Source: Leptobrachium leishanense
Lineage: Eukaryota > Chordata > Amphibia > Anura > Megophryidae
DNA length: 64,000 nucleotides
NCBI GenBank assembly: GCA_009667805.1
Contig: CM019063.1
Location: 53,614,881 to 53,678,880, forward strand
Reading direction: 5' to 3'
Made by a program: the position numbers and the translations under genes. The notes under the pieces are model-generated. The model was not told where the DNA came from, did not search any database, and saw nothing but the letters and a program-made list of their open reading frames with translations. This document shows, in pieces, positions 1 through 10,599 of the stretch; the first letter of the stretch is position 1; every line of letters begins with the position of its first letter.

Positions 1-709
1 CCTCTACTTAGATTGTAAACTCTGTAAACTCTCATAAATAAAGACACTGGCATCAAGCTTAGTAAAAAAGTATTTATTTGACAATCATTACCTTTTTTCC
101 TGTGGCCCATAGTAGCAGCTGCATCTCAGCCCTGCCTCTCCCAGCATGCAAAGTGAGGGAGAGCACGTGGTGGATTGGAGGTGGAGTGGGGATGTGACGC
201 TGGTGCAGCCTAGTGGAGAGCCCAGGAACTGCAGCGTGAAGTGAATAAATTATAATTTAAGCCTGTTGATCCGGGGGGGGGGCGAGTGCCCCCCCTTGCC
301 CTATGCTGTGGACGCCCATGGGTCGGTGGTAGAGGGGCAGGAGTTCCATTTAATTAGAAAGGTAGAAGTAAAGAGCAGAAGCGTGAGAGAAAGCATGATA
401 TAGACGTGCGTTTACCCAGAGTAAAATTGGGCCTTGCAGTTCCTTCCTCCAGTCCCGCAACTCCAGGAATCAACTCTGCGCGTCCACTTAAGAATGCCAC
501 TTGGGGATGTCACAAAAGCCAAGGCTCAGTGGAGCTGGTCTTAAATGTTATAAAGGGCGGACTGATTACTTTTTAACTGCCTAAATTATGTTATCATTTC
601 ATTGATTTTTAACCTTACTTTTGCACCTTCCTTCATAAACCCTGTCACGGTTAGGGATGGCACCGGGGTGGCACCAGGGGTGAGGAGAGTATGAGCCCAG
701 CGTGCAGTG
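1..709. other. unannotated flank
   Basis: I see no gene or recognisable element here. A run of ten G near 272-283 and a C-rich stretch just after it are the only simple-sequence features. ORFs in this stretch are short and lack any recognisable domain. Confidence 0.5.
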
Positions 710-717
710 GTCTGCAC

Positions 718-1266
718 TAGGCTTGTGCACCGATTTTTTTTTCGGTTCGATTCGGTTCGATTTTTCGGATTTTTAAACTTTTTGATTCGGCTCGTTTCGA
801 CCGATTTCTGTTTCGATTCGGTTCGGCTCGATTCGTTTTTCGTGTACATTTTTTTTCTGAATATCAACCATTTTTCGTATTTTCGTGTCACTTTGCTCGT
901 TTTTGTATCGACTTTTCGGAATTTCGGAAATTTTCTTTTTTCGGAATTGTACATATTTTCGGAATTTCGACCGTTGTTCGTATTTTCGTGTCACTTTGCT
1001 CGTTTTTTGTATCGACTTTTCGTAAATTCGGAAATTTTCGTTTTTCCGGAACGTCTGTTCTCCTCGTTTCAAAGCAATAAATTTCGATTTGACACATTTC
1101 AAGTCCATTTGAAAATTCCGAAAATATTTCGTTTCGGCTCGGAAAACTTTTCGGATCTGCCATTTTCGGATCTAAAAATTTTCGGAAATTCGGCCGCATC
1201 CGAAAACACGAATCGGGAAATTTCGTGAAAATTCCGAAATTCCGAAACCCGAAACGCACATCCCTA
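718..1266. mobile_element. non-autonomous hAT element (MITE), TTCGG-rich
   Basis: The element begins TAGGCTTGTGCACCG and its opposite end, read inward, is TAGGGATGTGCGTTTCGG, so the ends are imperfect terminal inverted repeats. It is flanked by a perfect 8-bp duplication GTCTGCAC at 710-717 and 1267-1274, the hallmark of hAT transposition. The 549-bp interior is built of degenerate TTCGG/TTTCG words and codes for nothing. The 2.3-kb hAT at 24837 shares the terminal sequence and is probably the same family. Confidence 0.85.
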
Positions 1267-1274
1267 GTCTGCAC

Positions 1275-2825
1275 TGATAAACAGAGGATATGGATGGTGG
1301 AGGGTGAATGGAAATAAAGACTAACCAGGTTGATTGCAGAGGATGATGGGGATGAACGTTGTAATTTTCAGGAACCAGAAATGGGGAATCAGGATCAGGT
1401 AGCAGAATAGCAACGTAGCAAGGATGTTCACTCTTGGTGAGCATGAGCCGTAATGAACCAGCAGTGTGTGTGTGCGGGGCTGAGCCCTTTATTTCGTGAG
1501 TCACGTGTGTTTGGTGTTTAACTCTTACACTGCTGGATGCTGGGTGTTGGCTGCAGGGCAGGAACAGGATGGAAGTGAACCACCAGGGGGGGGTCTCAGG
1601 ATGGTGGCAGCCATGGGGCATGACAAACCCAGAGAAACAAGTTTGATTTTGTCTTTTTTTTTCGGGCTAGCATCTTTGATTTTGTAGTCATTTAAAAATA
1701 AGCATGTGCTAAAACAATGTAAAAAAATATTAAAACACTTTAGCAGATTTTTAATAGTCATCAAGATGTTTATTTGTGAATTTTTTTTGTAATATTTGTT
1801 GTAATGAGAAAATTGTTGCCTAATATTTAAATGTGGAATTTACCGTTTAAATATTTAAATAGAAGTTCAGCGATACCTTTTTTTTTTTTTCAGTAAAAAA
1901 AATAATATTCAGAGCAAGTGAATCTCTTCCAGCATCTTTGTTATCTATAGGACGTTTGTTATTTGTGTCATAAAATTAGATAATTTTATGATCGCTAAAA
2001 TAATGCAATCTTTTGTCTGGTGTCACTTCAAATTATATACATCCATAAAAATGTCATAATATAGGCTGTGAAACATCTATAACAGAAAGATTTTATTTCT
2101 TTTAATTAGCTCGTGTTGATCATAACAGGAAATAATGAATATTCTCCATTTTTTAGTACTTTGAGGATGAGTAATGCCAAACCAATGTGAAAGTAGATAA
2201 ATTCCACTGCGGTGAAACGTTACATAATCAGGAATACGTCTGCGTCTCTCTCTACAAAGGTTAAACCTAATTTTCGTTATAAATTTCCTTGAGTTTGTTT
2301 TATTATTTTACATAAAAATAATTTAAGCTAATTAAAATAAAACAACTGTACAAACATTGATTTGGGAATATGCAAAAATAAATATATAAACAACCCCGTG
2401 CTTCGAGGATAAAGGTTTTATACAGCGATAGTGAACGGAAAATTAATTCCCGAATGGAAATGCAGTGCATTGCAGTAATATTTTTTATAAAGATGTCAAA
2501 GTAGCTGAAGTGGAAATCTGTTCAACAGAAATATTGAGATAATCACATGTTGCTACACGGGAGGGCTGTCTTAGTGCACACCCTGGAGGATTCCGAATGC
2601 AATGTTTTCTTTGGGCATATTTTTATGGGCAAGTCCTACTGTTCATAAGCCAGAGTTAAGGTAAAAGCAAAAGCAAAAACACTGAAGCCCCTAGACATGA
2701 AAACATTTCTTCTATTTGGCTTTAAAGTCGTCTGTAGCTTCGTTTTGATCTCGATTTTATTTAAGAGGATAACAATGCAGTTGATATAAAGCACCAACAT
2801 AGTCAACACACACAATAAACCCTTC
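1275..2825. other. unannotated AT-rich stretch
   Basis: Nothing recognisable was found. The sequence is AT-rich with short poly-T and poly-A runs and no ORF of note. Confidence 0.4.
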
Positions 2826-3185
2826 ATTACAAGGGATTTTCCAATTTTCCAATTTTTTGGAAAATCATTTCAAGACATATTTGGGAAGATTCCAAATGTA
2901 TTCCTTGCGGTAATAACCTATTCGGCAGACATATGTCCCCATCTACTGGCCAAAAGAAGTTACTGCAGGTAGAACTGCAGCTCATGGCTCCGTGCATCAG
3001 CTGCGGAAAAGTCAGATAAGGACATACAATTTTAAATCGTTTTAGTACCTTGGGCTAAAACTTTGGGGGCACCTTCTGCTGTTGAAAAGCAAATGAAACT
3101 TATTTGCAACAAACAAAAATTAATTTGCTTTTGTTCTGCACAGCTGCTGATCGAGATAACTCGATATTGGGCACCTGATTGCGAC
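2826..3185 (+). repeat. interspersed repeat family A (diverged copy)
   Basis: This segment matches, in the same order, blocks seen at 32760-32960 and 57722-58060: a GGAAAATC block, TATTTGGGAATATTCC-like sequence, the phrase CATCTGCTGGCCAAAAG, a GGCTCCGTGCA block and AAACTTTGGGGG. The minus-strand copy at 13278-13658 shows that the family is bounded by TTAACCCCTTCACTACC-type ends. The ends here are eroded. Confidence 0.6.
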
Positions 3186-3189
3186 TTTG

Positions 3190-4078
3190 AAGAACAGAAT
3201 TATATCAATCTTGGGAGTTAAGGGGTAAAGTGTCATAAATCTTCAAAAATTACACCAATAAACGAATGGGCAAAATAATTACAAAATTGGAAAAAGAATA
3301 AAAGAGGAAAAATAAGAAAGGGGAGTGGCAAAGGCAAGAGTTTCTGAGTCTGGGCTACCATATCTGAAGTGGGAAATCCACCAACTCTATAAGGGTGGGT
3401 TGGCAGTGCACTATGACACTGTCTACGTACCAAAAAAGGAACCGGTCACAACAGACAGGGTGTGTTAAAAACAGGAGCAAGAGTTACTGGAAAACAGGCA
3501 ACAGTTTGGTTCTATCAAAGGACCTTTATCAAGCATCTGGCGCATGGTGCTACAATGGGCTGGCTGCCTGTGGACCTTGGGGCAAACTTTTCAAAATGAT
3601 AACGTTTATCCCTGAACCATGGCAGTCAGGTTATTCAGCACATTTGTACCTCTTATCTGATGAAGAATCATAGATCATGGAGATTCCAAGACTTGAAAGG
3701 TTCCCTATGTGCTGCCAAGTTTTCTAATGAGTTTATGAAGTGTGAGGATCAACAGGATTGGAAATAAGGAGTCTTCTGAGAAATAAATCAGTATAGAGAG
3801 GACGTCAGATGGCTCTATTGACCCAAAATGTTGCTACTCTTGGGTAACACCACCACATGTGGTAAGAAGTCCATTTGTCACCACAGCCTCTCCAGTAGAC
3901 TTCATAGGGTCTTCTATGTGGTGCACCATTAGTGATGTTACGTACCTTGAGTTTAAGATTCTTAATCTTCTACTTTTGCAAGGCCAGACAGATGGAAATC
4001 TTTGTCACTGGTGTTGTTTGCAATGAGATACTGACGAACATGAGTTTCCAGAAATGTTATCATCATTTAAAAAGATAT
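3190..4078. other. unannotated stretch
   Basis: No recognisable gene or repeat was found. A 92-codon ORF at 3395-3673 has no domain I recognise and no support from neighbours. Confidence 0.4.
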
Positions 4079-4080
4079 TA

Positions 4081-4782
4081 CAGACAGGTCCAGAAATATT
4101 GGGACATCGACACAATTGTAACATCTTTGGCTCTATACACCACCACAATGGAGTTGGAATGAAGCAAACACAATGAAACAAACACAAACTACAGACTGTC
4201 AGCTTTAATTTGAGGGTATGTACATCCAACTCAGGTGAACGGTATAGGACTTACAGCAGTTTGCAGATGTGTCTCCCACTTGTTAAGGGACCAAAGGTAA
4301 TGGGACAGAATAATAATCATAAATTAAACTTTCCCTTCTTAATACTTGGTTGTAAATCCTTTGCAGTCAATCACAGCCTGAAGTCTGGAACGCATAGACC
4401 TCACCATATGCTGGGTTTCATCCCTGGTGATGCTCTGCCAGGCCTCTACTGCAGCTGTCTTCAGTTCCTGCTTGTTCTTGGGGCATTTTCCCTTCAGTTT
4501 TGTCTTCAAGTGAAATGCATGCTCAATGGGATTCAGGTCAGGTGATTGACTTGGCCATTGCATAACATTCCACTTCTGTCCCTTCAAAAACTCTTTGGTT
4601 GCTTTTGCAGTATGCTTTGAGTCATTGTCCATCTGCATTGTGAAGCGCCGTCCAATGAGTTTTGCAGCATTTGGCTGAATGTGAGCAGATAATACTGCCC
4701 GAAACACTTCAGAATTCATCCTGCTGTATAGAGCCAAAGATGTTAGAATTGTGTCGATGTCCCAATATTTCAGACCTGACTG
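4081..4782 (-). mobile_element. internally deleted Tc1-like transposon
   Basis: Both ends are inverted repeats of about 40 bp containing AATATTGGGACATCGACACA, and each end abuts a TA dinucleotide (4079-4080 and 4783-4784), the Tc1/mariner target. The minus strand encodes only the C-terminal part of a transposase. The 5' inverted repeat joins that coding sequence directly, so the N-terminal half has been deleted. At 702 bp it is less than half the usual Tc1 length. A second, truncated copy of the family lies at 62726-63297. Confidence 0.9.
4339..4737 (-). pseudogene. Tc1-like transposase, C-terminal fragment
   Basis: This 132-codon reading frame encodes the C-terminal part of a Tc1/mariner DDE transposase, the enzyme that cuts and pastes the element at TA sites. 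The segment QMDNDSKHTAKATKEF carries the second catalytic aspartate and SPDLNPIEHAF the catalytic glutamate. Everything upstream is absent: the paired-type helix-turn-helix DNA-binding domains and the first catalytic aspartate. The frame opens inside the 5' inverted-repeat region, so the start methionine is fortuitous. The usual DNDPKHT motif reads DNDSKHT here. The remnant cannot be active. The family call rests on the DDE motifs plus inverted repeats and TA flanks, and is firm. Confidence 0.9.
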
Positions 4783-4938
4783 TATATTCTAAAAAAGTCA
4801 TGTTCTTTGCCATATCTTTAACCAAGGAAGGCAGGGCTTAATACTTATCCACTTAATAATAATAATCCCAATATTGGATGCCACACTGAACAGGGTGGGC
4901 CAGGTCTCCAGCAGAATAGGAGATGAACAAATGAACTG

Positions 4939-5108
4939 GGCACTCAGGTAGAGGAGATCTTGGGAGTCTTTATTTTGGACACATCTCACACAACATTTCA
5001 GGTCAATAAAGAGCCTTTTTCAAGTGAAAACAGCAGTGTGTTGAGTTGAAACGACATGTGAGATGTGGCCAAAATATAGGCTCCCAAGATCTCCTCTACC
5101 TGAGTGCC
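4939..5108. repeat. hairpin repeat 1 (GAAACG-type core)
   Basis: Arms at about 4939-4998 and 5049-5108 are near-perfect reverse complements, beginning GGCACTCAGGTAGAGGAGAT. The central region contains a CTTGAAAAAGGCTC-type motif on the minus strand, GAGTTGAAACGACATG on the plus strand, and AATAAAG near 5015. The same layout recurs at 11829, 12218 and 50302. Confidence 0.8.
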
Positions 5109-5237
5109 TACACTAGTGGCTAAAATTGTGGATACACCTTAAGATTTTGTCAGTTTTGGTTGACAAGAAAGATCCTCTGCTTCCCTGGCCTGGAAATAGT
5201 CATGACTTGAATCCCATTGAAAATCTGTGGTCAAGAT
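5109..5237 (+). pseudogene. remnant of a second Tc1-like transposon
   Basis: The plus strand starts with a TACACTAGTGGCTAAAATT stretch resembling a Tc1 inverted-repeat end, then reads into WPGNSHDLNPIENLWSR, which is the catalytic-glutamate block of a Tc1 transposase from a family different from that at 4081. The region between the terminus and this block is missing. The fragment ends exactly where the hAT element at 5238 begins, so it is probably the insertion target of that element. I could not find the rest of the transposase beyond 7912. Confidence 0.65.
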
Positions 5238-5372
5238 TAGGGATGAGTGTTCGGTTCGATTTGAACGTGAGTTCGAATCGAACATCGGCCGTTCGAGCGT
5301 TCGACGAACGCCAATCATTATGGGATGTTCGCGGTTTGTTTGACCGCGGACATTCCATAATAAAAAATGCGT

Positions 5373-5426
5373 CCACAGGTCTCCTAAATGTACCGGTGGC
5401 TGCCGGTACATTTAGGAGACCTGTGG
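5373..5426. repeat. perfect 24-bp-arm palindrome
   Basis: Positions 5373-5396 and 5403-5426 are exact reverse complements separated by TGGCTG. The arm is CCACAGGTCTCCTAAATGTA followed by CCGG. Confidence 0.95.
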
Positions 5427-5565
5427 CTGCGGCCCCCGGTCCCAGTATCTCACCTGTCCTGCAGCTGTCCCGGACTCCTGATCCCCAGTCCGTCAACTCC
5501 TCCAATCCGTCTGGCCACGGCTCCTCTCTACCCCACGTCTTCATGCAAAATGATCTGATTGGGGA

Positions 5566-5657
5566 AAGTCCTGCGCCTGACCTGGACTTTGCCCAATCAG
5601 GGCTCAAATTCAATATTGAGCCCTGATTGGGCAAAGTCCAGGTCAGGTGCAGGACTT
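5566..5657. repeat. 42-bp-arm palindrome
   Basis: Positions 5566-5607 pair with 5616-5657 with one mismatch across an 8-base loop. The arm contains TTTGCCCAATCAGGGCTCAA. Confidence 0.95.
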
Positions 5658-5774
5658 ATCAATGGTCTAATCAATTTGATACATTGTAGACTATACTGAG
5701 GGGGTGGGGTGGTGTCTGCTTCTGATTGAGATTTGAGAAGTGTTAATTTCCCTCCTAAAACTTCTAATATGCTG

Positions 5775-6395
5775 TATTTCACCGCTGTGTGCTCAGCTCA
5801 TTTTTAACGCTTTCGCTCATCATGTTTAAACACGCTTTTGAAGCCACATTTTGTTAAATGACCGACATGTTAGATATCGTTCTTTCCGGCAAACTCCGCA
5901 GATTCATAATATATCATTTTTATATGAATACGTCCTGTCCTGGCTGTATATTATGAACAAAATGCAATAAAAATTGAATTTTTAATCATCTGCAGTGTGT
6001 AAAGTGTTGTTTTTTTCACATTTTAGCACATGAGCGTTTGCGGTTATGTTTTCTATGGGGTGCGCTTGTACAAAAATTAGAAACGGGGACTTGTTACATT
6101 TTGTGGGGGGAATTACGTGATTTATAGCAAACACACCCCATAGAAAAAAATCATTAGTGCATCATCGTTCACATTATAATTGCAATGTGAGCAATATTGC
6201 TGCATTAATAAAAATAACACACAAAAAAAATACATGTTTTTATTTTATTTTTATTTTTTTAACTTTATACCTGGTCATGTTGGGTATCACTCGAAAGGCC
6301 ATGCTCAGGCCTTTCGATTGACACCCTCCATGACCCACTAGATGCCTGGAGATATCGGGGTTCACATGAACCCCCTATCTCCACCAGGGGATTGA
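5775..6395 (+). repeat. family B (TTAA-type) segment inside the hAT
   Basis: The CGCTTTCGCTCATCATGTTT block, the TTCTTTCCGGCA block, the ATCATCTGCAG block and the CCCCTATCTCCACC end block occur in the same order at 27186-27900 and 48410-49010. The TTAA-bearing left terminus is missing here. Confidence 0.7.
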
Positions 6396-6711
6396 CCTGG
6401 GCAAAATATATACGCATGATGTGAGCTGGCCTGGGCAATATATATATATACGCATGATGAAAATTTGCAAAGGATAAGGCACGCAAAGTGAAATTTTGAT
6501 GTGTCTGAAATTGAAACTTACGTGACAACTCTTATTTTTATTTTGTTAATTTATATTTGTTCAATACAATTAATTTTAATTTGTTTAATAGAGTTAATTT
6601 AAAATGGTTTAATACAGTTTATTTATATTTATTTTACCTTCACTATTGGTGCTTTTCAAACTTTATTCTTAAGTAAAAAGAAAATTAGCAGTTTCATGTT
6701 GTGTCGTTTTT

Positions 6712-6772
6712 TTTTTGGGGGTGCAAGTAGCTGGTCTTGCCTAGGGCGCAAAATAGTCTAGCACCGGCCCTG
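6712..6772 (-). mobile_element. end fragment of another hAT-like element
   Basis: Read on the minus strand this begins CAGGGCCGGTGCTAGACTAT and continues TTTGCGCCCTAGGCAAG, an end type I associate with vertebrate hAT elements. No matching second end was found, so it is a fragment. Confidence 0.45.
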
Positions 6773-6958
6773 ACCGCATGGTCCACCCCTGCACTCTTCC
6801 ACAATACTACAGAGGGGTTACTGTATGATGGCACTTGCTGGCCTGGCACCAAAGGCACAATATTTGGGTGCACTGCCACTGACGCCTGTATCAGATTCAT
6901 ATCCTCAGAGGGGTTACTGTGTGACGGCACTGTTGCCGACGCTAAAGGCCCAATTTTA

Positions 6959-7348
6959 GGCTAGGGTCAAACTAACGCATTTTTCGCAGCGAACGTCAAA
7001 AAGTGCGTCCGAACGCATTGAGGTGTTTTTTCACGGAAAGCGCATTTTTGTGCGTGATTTTTTACGGATCCAAACCAGGAAACTTTGGGTGTCTGGACGT
7101 TATGTTGGCCGGACATGAGCAGCGTCTGACGTCTCCTAATCATGCACACACGCTGCTATGCGGACGTCAGTACTAGCGGTTCAGCGTTCTCGAAAAAATG
7201 CGTTCATTTTCCACTTGCTTTGCGCGGCCGGACTTTCGTGCAGCCATACTTCATATATTGGCCGTCATTGCGTGTCATTTGCTGCTAGTGCGGCCAAGAT
7301 TAAGTGCGCCTAAACGCACGTTAAAAGTGCGCTAGTCTGACCCCAGCC
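6959..7348. mobile_element. PIF/Harbinger-type MITE
   Basis: The ends are GGCTAGGGTCAAACTA and, read inward from the right, GGCTGGGGTCAGACTA. The flanking 3-bp duplication is TTA (6956-6958 and 7349-7351), fitting the TWA target of Harbinger elements. The unoccupied target is present in the homologous hAT copy at 61373-61390, where the two flanks are joined with a single TTA. A related copy lies at 61865-62300. The element is 390 bp and non-coding. Confidence 0.88.
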
Positions 7349-7920
7349 TTAAAGCACCTATTGTTACTTTCATCCAAAGCCTGCATAAGTTTCACCATAA
7401 TTTAGCCAAAAAAATCACTAAACTTTTTCTGCGTGTCCGAAAATGTCTCCTCTTTTCATACAGGCTGCCGCCCCAAGCAGTTGTTTATGGATAGATTAAA
7501 GGAAAAGCATTTACCGTAATTTGAAAAGTAATTTTTTTGTTTTTAAGTGTTTCTATACATCCTACAAATCGGCCACTTCACGGGCAGGTTATGGGGACCA
7601 CCTAGGCACGATATTTGAAGGAATTTTTCATTTTTATTTTTAACCCTTATTTCATGGAAAACTCACTGTCCCTTTAAAAACTTTTTTTTTTTACTTTTTG
7701 TCCTTGTTTCCTGTCCCCCAGGGCACTACCCGGACCCCCATACACCTTTTATGGCAACTATCTAGCATATATGCCCTCTTGGAGGGCACTCTAAAAAACA
7801 CATTTTCAGCCCCATTGACTTGCATTGAGTTCGGGTTCGGGTTCGGATTCGAACATTTGGAAAGTTCGGTTTAGAATACGAACCGAACTCGGGCGTGTTC
7901 GGCTCATCCCTACTGTAGAA

Positions 7921-9236
7921 CACAGGTGACAATTTATCAAGTTGATCGATCAGTTGGTCAGTGGTTATTCTTTACCGTCCTTTGGAGTAGTTGATTAATC
8001 TTAAATATGTGTGTGATTTTTGATTTGGTTTTGATATTACAGAGGTCAATGAGATTAGACTTTTACCTTCAATCATTTAAGTAAATTAAATTTGTGTATA
8101 AAAGAGAGAAACATCTAATTACATTAATTTTTTTCATATCTTAAAGAACAAAGTCAACTTAAATACTAAATTACCATTTGAAAGACAATTCAAAGGCAAG
8201 GTATGCCACTAAGTTTTCACGGGAGCCTAAATCCCGAAGCATCAATGGCATTCTTAGTCTTCTCCTATACAGTTCAGACGGATCAAAAGATAACTTGACC
8301 TTGTTGGGAATAACATTTGTACCCTGAAATACACTGGTTGGAGTACTTACCACTGTGCTAACTTATCAGCCTCCATGATCACACGTATCAACTTAAATGC
8401 AAATTACAAATAGACGAGTCCTCCGCATTAGCGTACGATAACCAAACACAGGGTTTTAAAGGCGATAAAGCCAATAATACAGGATAACGTGAGCTTTTAT
8501 TGTAAACAACAATGGTACCACCTAACAGAAGACAGTTTGTTCCATTCTTTAAGCATGATAGTTCTCTTCTGTTTATTTTAAAGAGGTGATAAATTGAGAT
8601 AGTTCACCACCATCTGTAGCAGCGTGGTACATGGAGTCATTTTAGGATATTACATAGCTCTTCTGCATACTGTCTTAAGGTTTTTATTATACTAATAAAG
8701 GCAAGTAAACAGCATTGGTAAACATCACTACCATGGTTTATTTGGAAAGATGTTCCTGGATCACATTAAAAGTCAAATTATAAATTCGGTGGATGCAAAC
8801 AAAAACTGTTTATTTGGAAAAAGTTTGTTCTTTGATTGTTTGCCGGCTGTCGTAATTCTTTGTGTCTTGACATTGTAGATCAGAGATAAGAAAACATTAT
8901 GAATCAAATAATCGGAGGATTCCAAGTCTGACCGAGTACATGCTCTGAATCACATATCCCCAAATCATTAAGAAAGTCATCAAAATATTCTGCATTAAAT
9001 TATCAGAAATTCACTACAAGATCTGCTCCGTGTTCCCAATCAGGACAATGAATTGTTTCACTGAACATCCTAATTCCAGTATCTGGAATGCTATTATCTT
9101 TTAATCTTCAGTTAGAATCTTTCATATCAATCTTGGAATTAAAATATTGCTTTGCCACATTGTTTCAATGAATATCTATATCAATAATCTTGATCTATGG
9201 AGAATGGACACTATTCCATTGCTGTCTTTAGCAAAC
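7921..9236. other. unannotated stretch
   Basis: I see no recognisable gene or repeat here. The sequence is AT-rich and its ORFs are short. Confidence 0.4.
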
Positions 9237-9239
9237 ATA

Positions 9240-10160
9240 CAGGGTTATCCAAAGAGATTCGAAAAGTCACCGCACGTTCGGTGACTTTTCGTTCTCTTCA
9301 ATTCGGTTCCTTTTGCCGATCCCATTTCGGTGACCCTGCGGTGTATTCAGCAAGCACCACAGGGTCCCCGAATTGCAGGGAAAAGCTGCCGCAAACCTGA
9401 CGAAAACTAACTGCAAAACCTGCCGAATGCACGCCGAAAACCCACAAAAACATCGGGATTAACCCGTCGAAGACGCCGGAAAAACCCAAGCAGGAGCCGA
9501 TCACCCGCAGCGAAGCCGCCGGAAAAAGCCGAGAAAAAGCCGACACCGCAGACAGAGGGAGGTGAATAAATTAGCAAAAGAGTTTGTATGAATGTGAAAG
9601 TGAAAAGCTGTTTGCAAAGAAACTACTGAGCGAAAATGTCTGAAATTTACACAGGAGGTCCAGGGTATGATAATAAAAAGGGCTGTTACAGAAAAAAGAT
9701 GTAAACTTAACAAAAAAAAAAATTGGACTTTTAAAAAAAAAATTAAGAAAAAATGCTTAAAATATCCTAAAAAATCTATAAATAAAGAGACTCTTTGCTG
9801 CAGAATTTTATAATGAACGGTTTATTAGATATTGAATTAAAACAGGAATATTTTTAACACTGAAGCCTATGGGATTCTCCTGAATTAACTTGCCGAATTA
9901 AACCACCGAAAGGCAGGGCATTAGGGGAACCTTTCACTGCTGGTTTTCGTTCTCTGAATAGCCGAAGCAGTGCATTTTCATGGGGATTTCACTGCCCTCG
10001 AACAGGCACCGAACAGGTACCGTATGTGCAGGCAATTCGCCAGGATTTGGCGAATTGCCTGCTCTCTGGATAGCCGAATGGCCAAGAAAGGTAACCGAAC
10101 GCTGATTTTCAGTGTTCGGTTACCTTTCTCAAACAATTCGGATCTCTTTGGATAACCCTG
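9240..10160. mobile_element. family C MITE with subterminal hairpins, copy 1
   Basis: The terminal inverted repeats are CAGGGTTATCCAAAGAGAT and its near-perfect counterpart at the right end. Just inside each end lies a hairpin: 9261-9290 (12-bp arms around GTCACCG/CGGTGAC) and 10086-10129 (21-bp arms containing GGTAACCGAAC, one mismatch). ATA flanks both sides (9237-9239, 10161-10163) and may be the duplication. The interior carries the shared AT-rich module (AATATCTAATAAACCGTT type) in minus orientation near 9770-9870. The superfamily is unresolved. Confidence 0.75.
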
Positions 10161-10188
10161 ATAATCTTTGTTGCCAGACAAGCATTTG

Positions 10189-10318
10189 GGGCCATATTAC
10201 ATAGTTGGTGCTAACTTAACCAGAGCTGTTGTAAACTTCCCAGAGGCATTATAGCCTATGGAGGTTTTAAGTTTACAACAGCTCTGGTTAAGTTAGTACC
10301 AACTATGTAATATGGCCC
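10189..10318. mobile_element. 130-bp foldback MITE
   Basis: Positions 10189-10238 and 10269-10318 are 50-bp reverse complements with one mismatch, starting GGGCCATATTACATAGTTGG. The spacer is 30 bp. No flanking duplication could be assigned. Confidence 0.75.
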
Positions 10319-10599
10319 TAGGTGTTATCTGTTGTTTTAAAATAATCTGTTTATTAATCGCCATTGTCTTAGTTCGTTAAGAAAGCTTGAGTAATGTTCT
10401 CACTGTTTGTAAATTTTGTAGATTTGTTTGTAGATTTCTAAATCTAATTAGATTACACAAAAAACTCCCCTAGAAGATGTTGGGATTTTGTGAATGTAAA
10501 TGACCCCTGTTCGACCACATAAATATCTGTGCTTGTCCTAAAAAAAAACAGTTCTATTCTGACGCATGGTTTGGATGGCAGCTATATACCATTGTTGAC

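Larger units (their letters stand above)
5238..7912. mobile_element. composite hAT element, TAGGGATGAGC-type ends
   Basis: The left end is TAGGGATGAGTGTTCGG and the right end, read inward, is TAGGGATGAGCCGAACACG. These are the same ends as the TSD-flanked hAT copies at 10600 and 47864. The 8-bp flanks (GTCAAGAT and CTGTAGAA) do not match, so this copy has been rearranged or is a join of two copies. The interior holds two long palindromes, a family B segment, an unrelated hAT-like end at 6712 and a Harbinger MITE at 6959. The right third (from about 6775) matches 60814-61605 in inverted orientation. No transposase gene was found. Confidence 0.75.

Noticed and set aside
586..1274. Overlapping ORFs of 111-173 codons on both strands
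   Set aside because: They lie in the low-complexity TTCGG-rich interior of a hAT MITE and have no domain.
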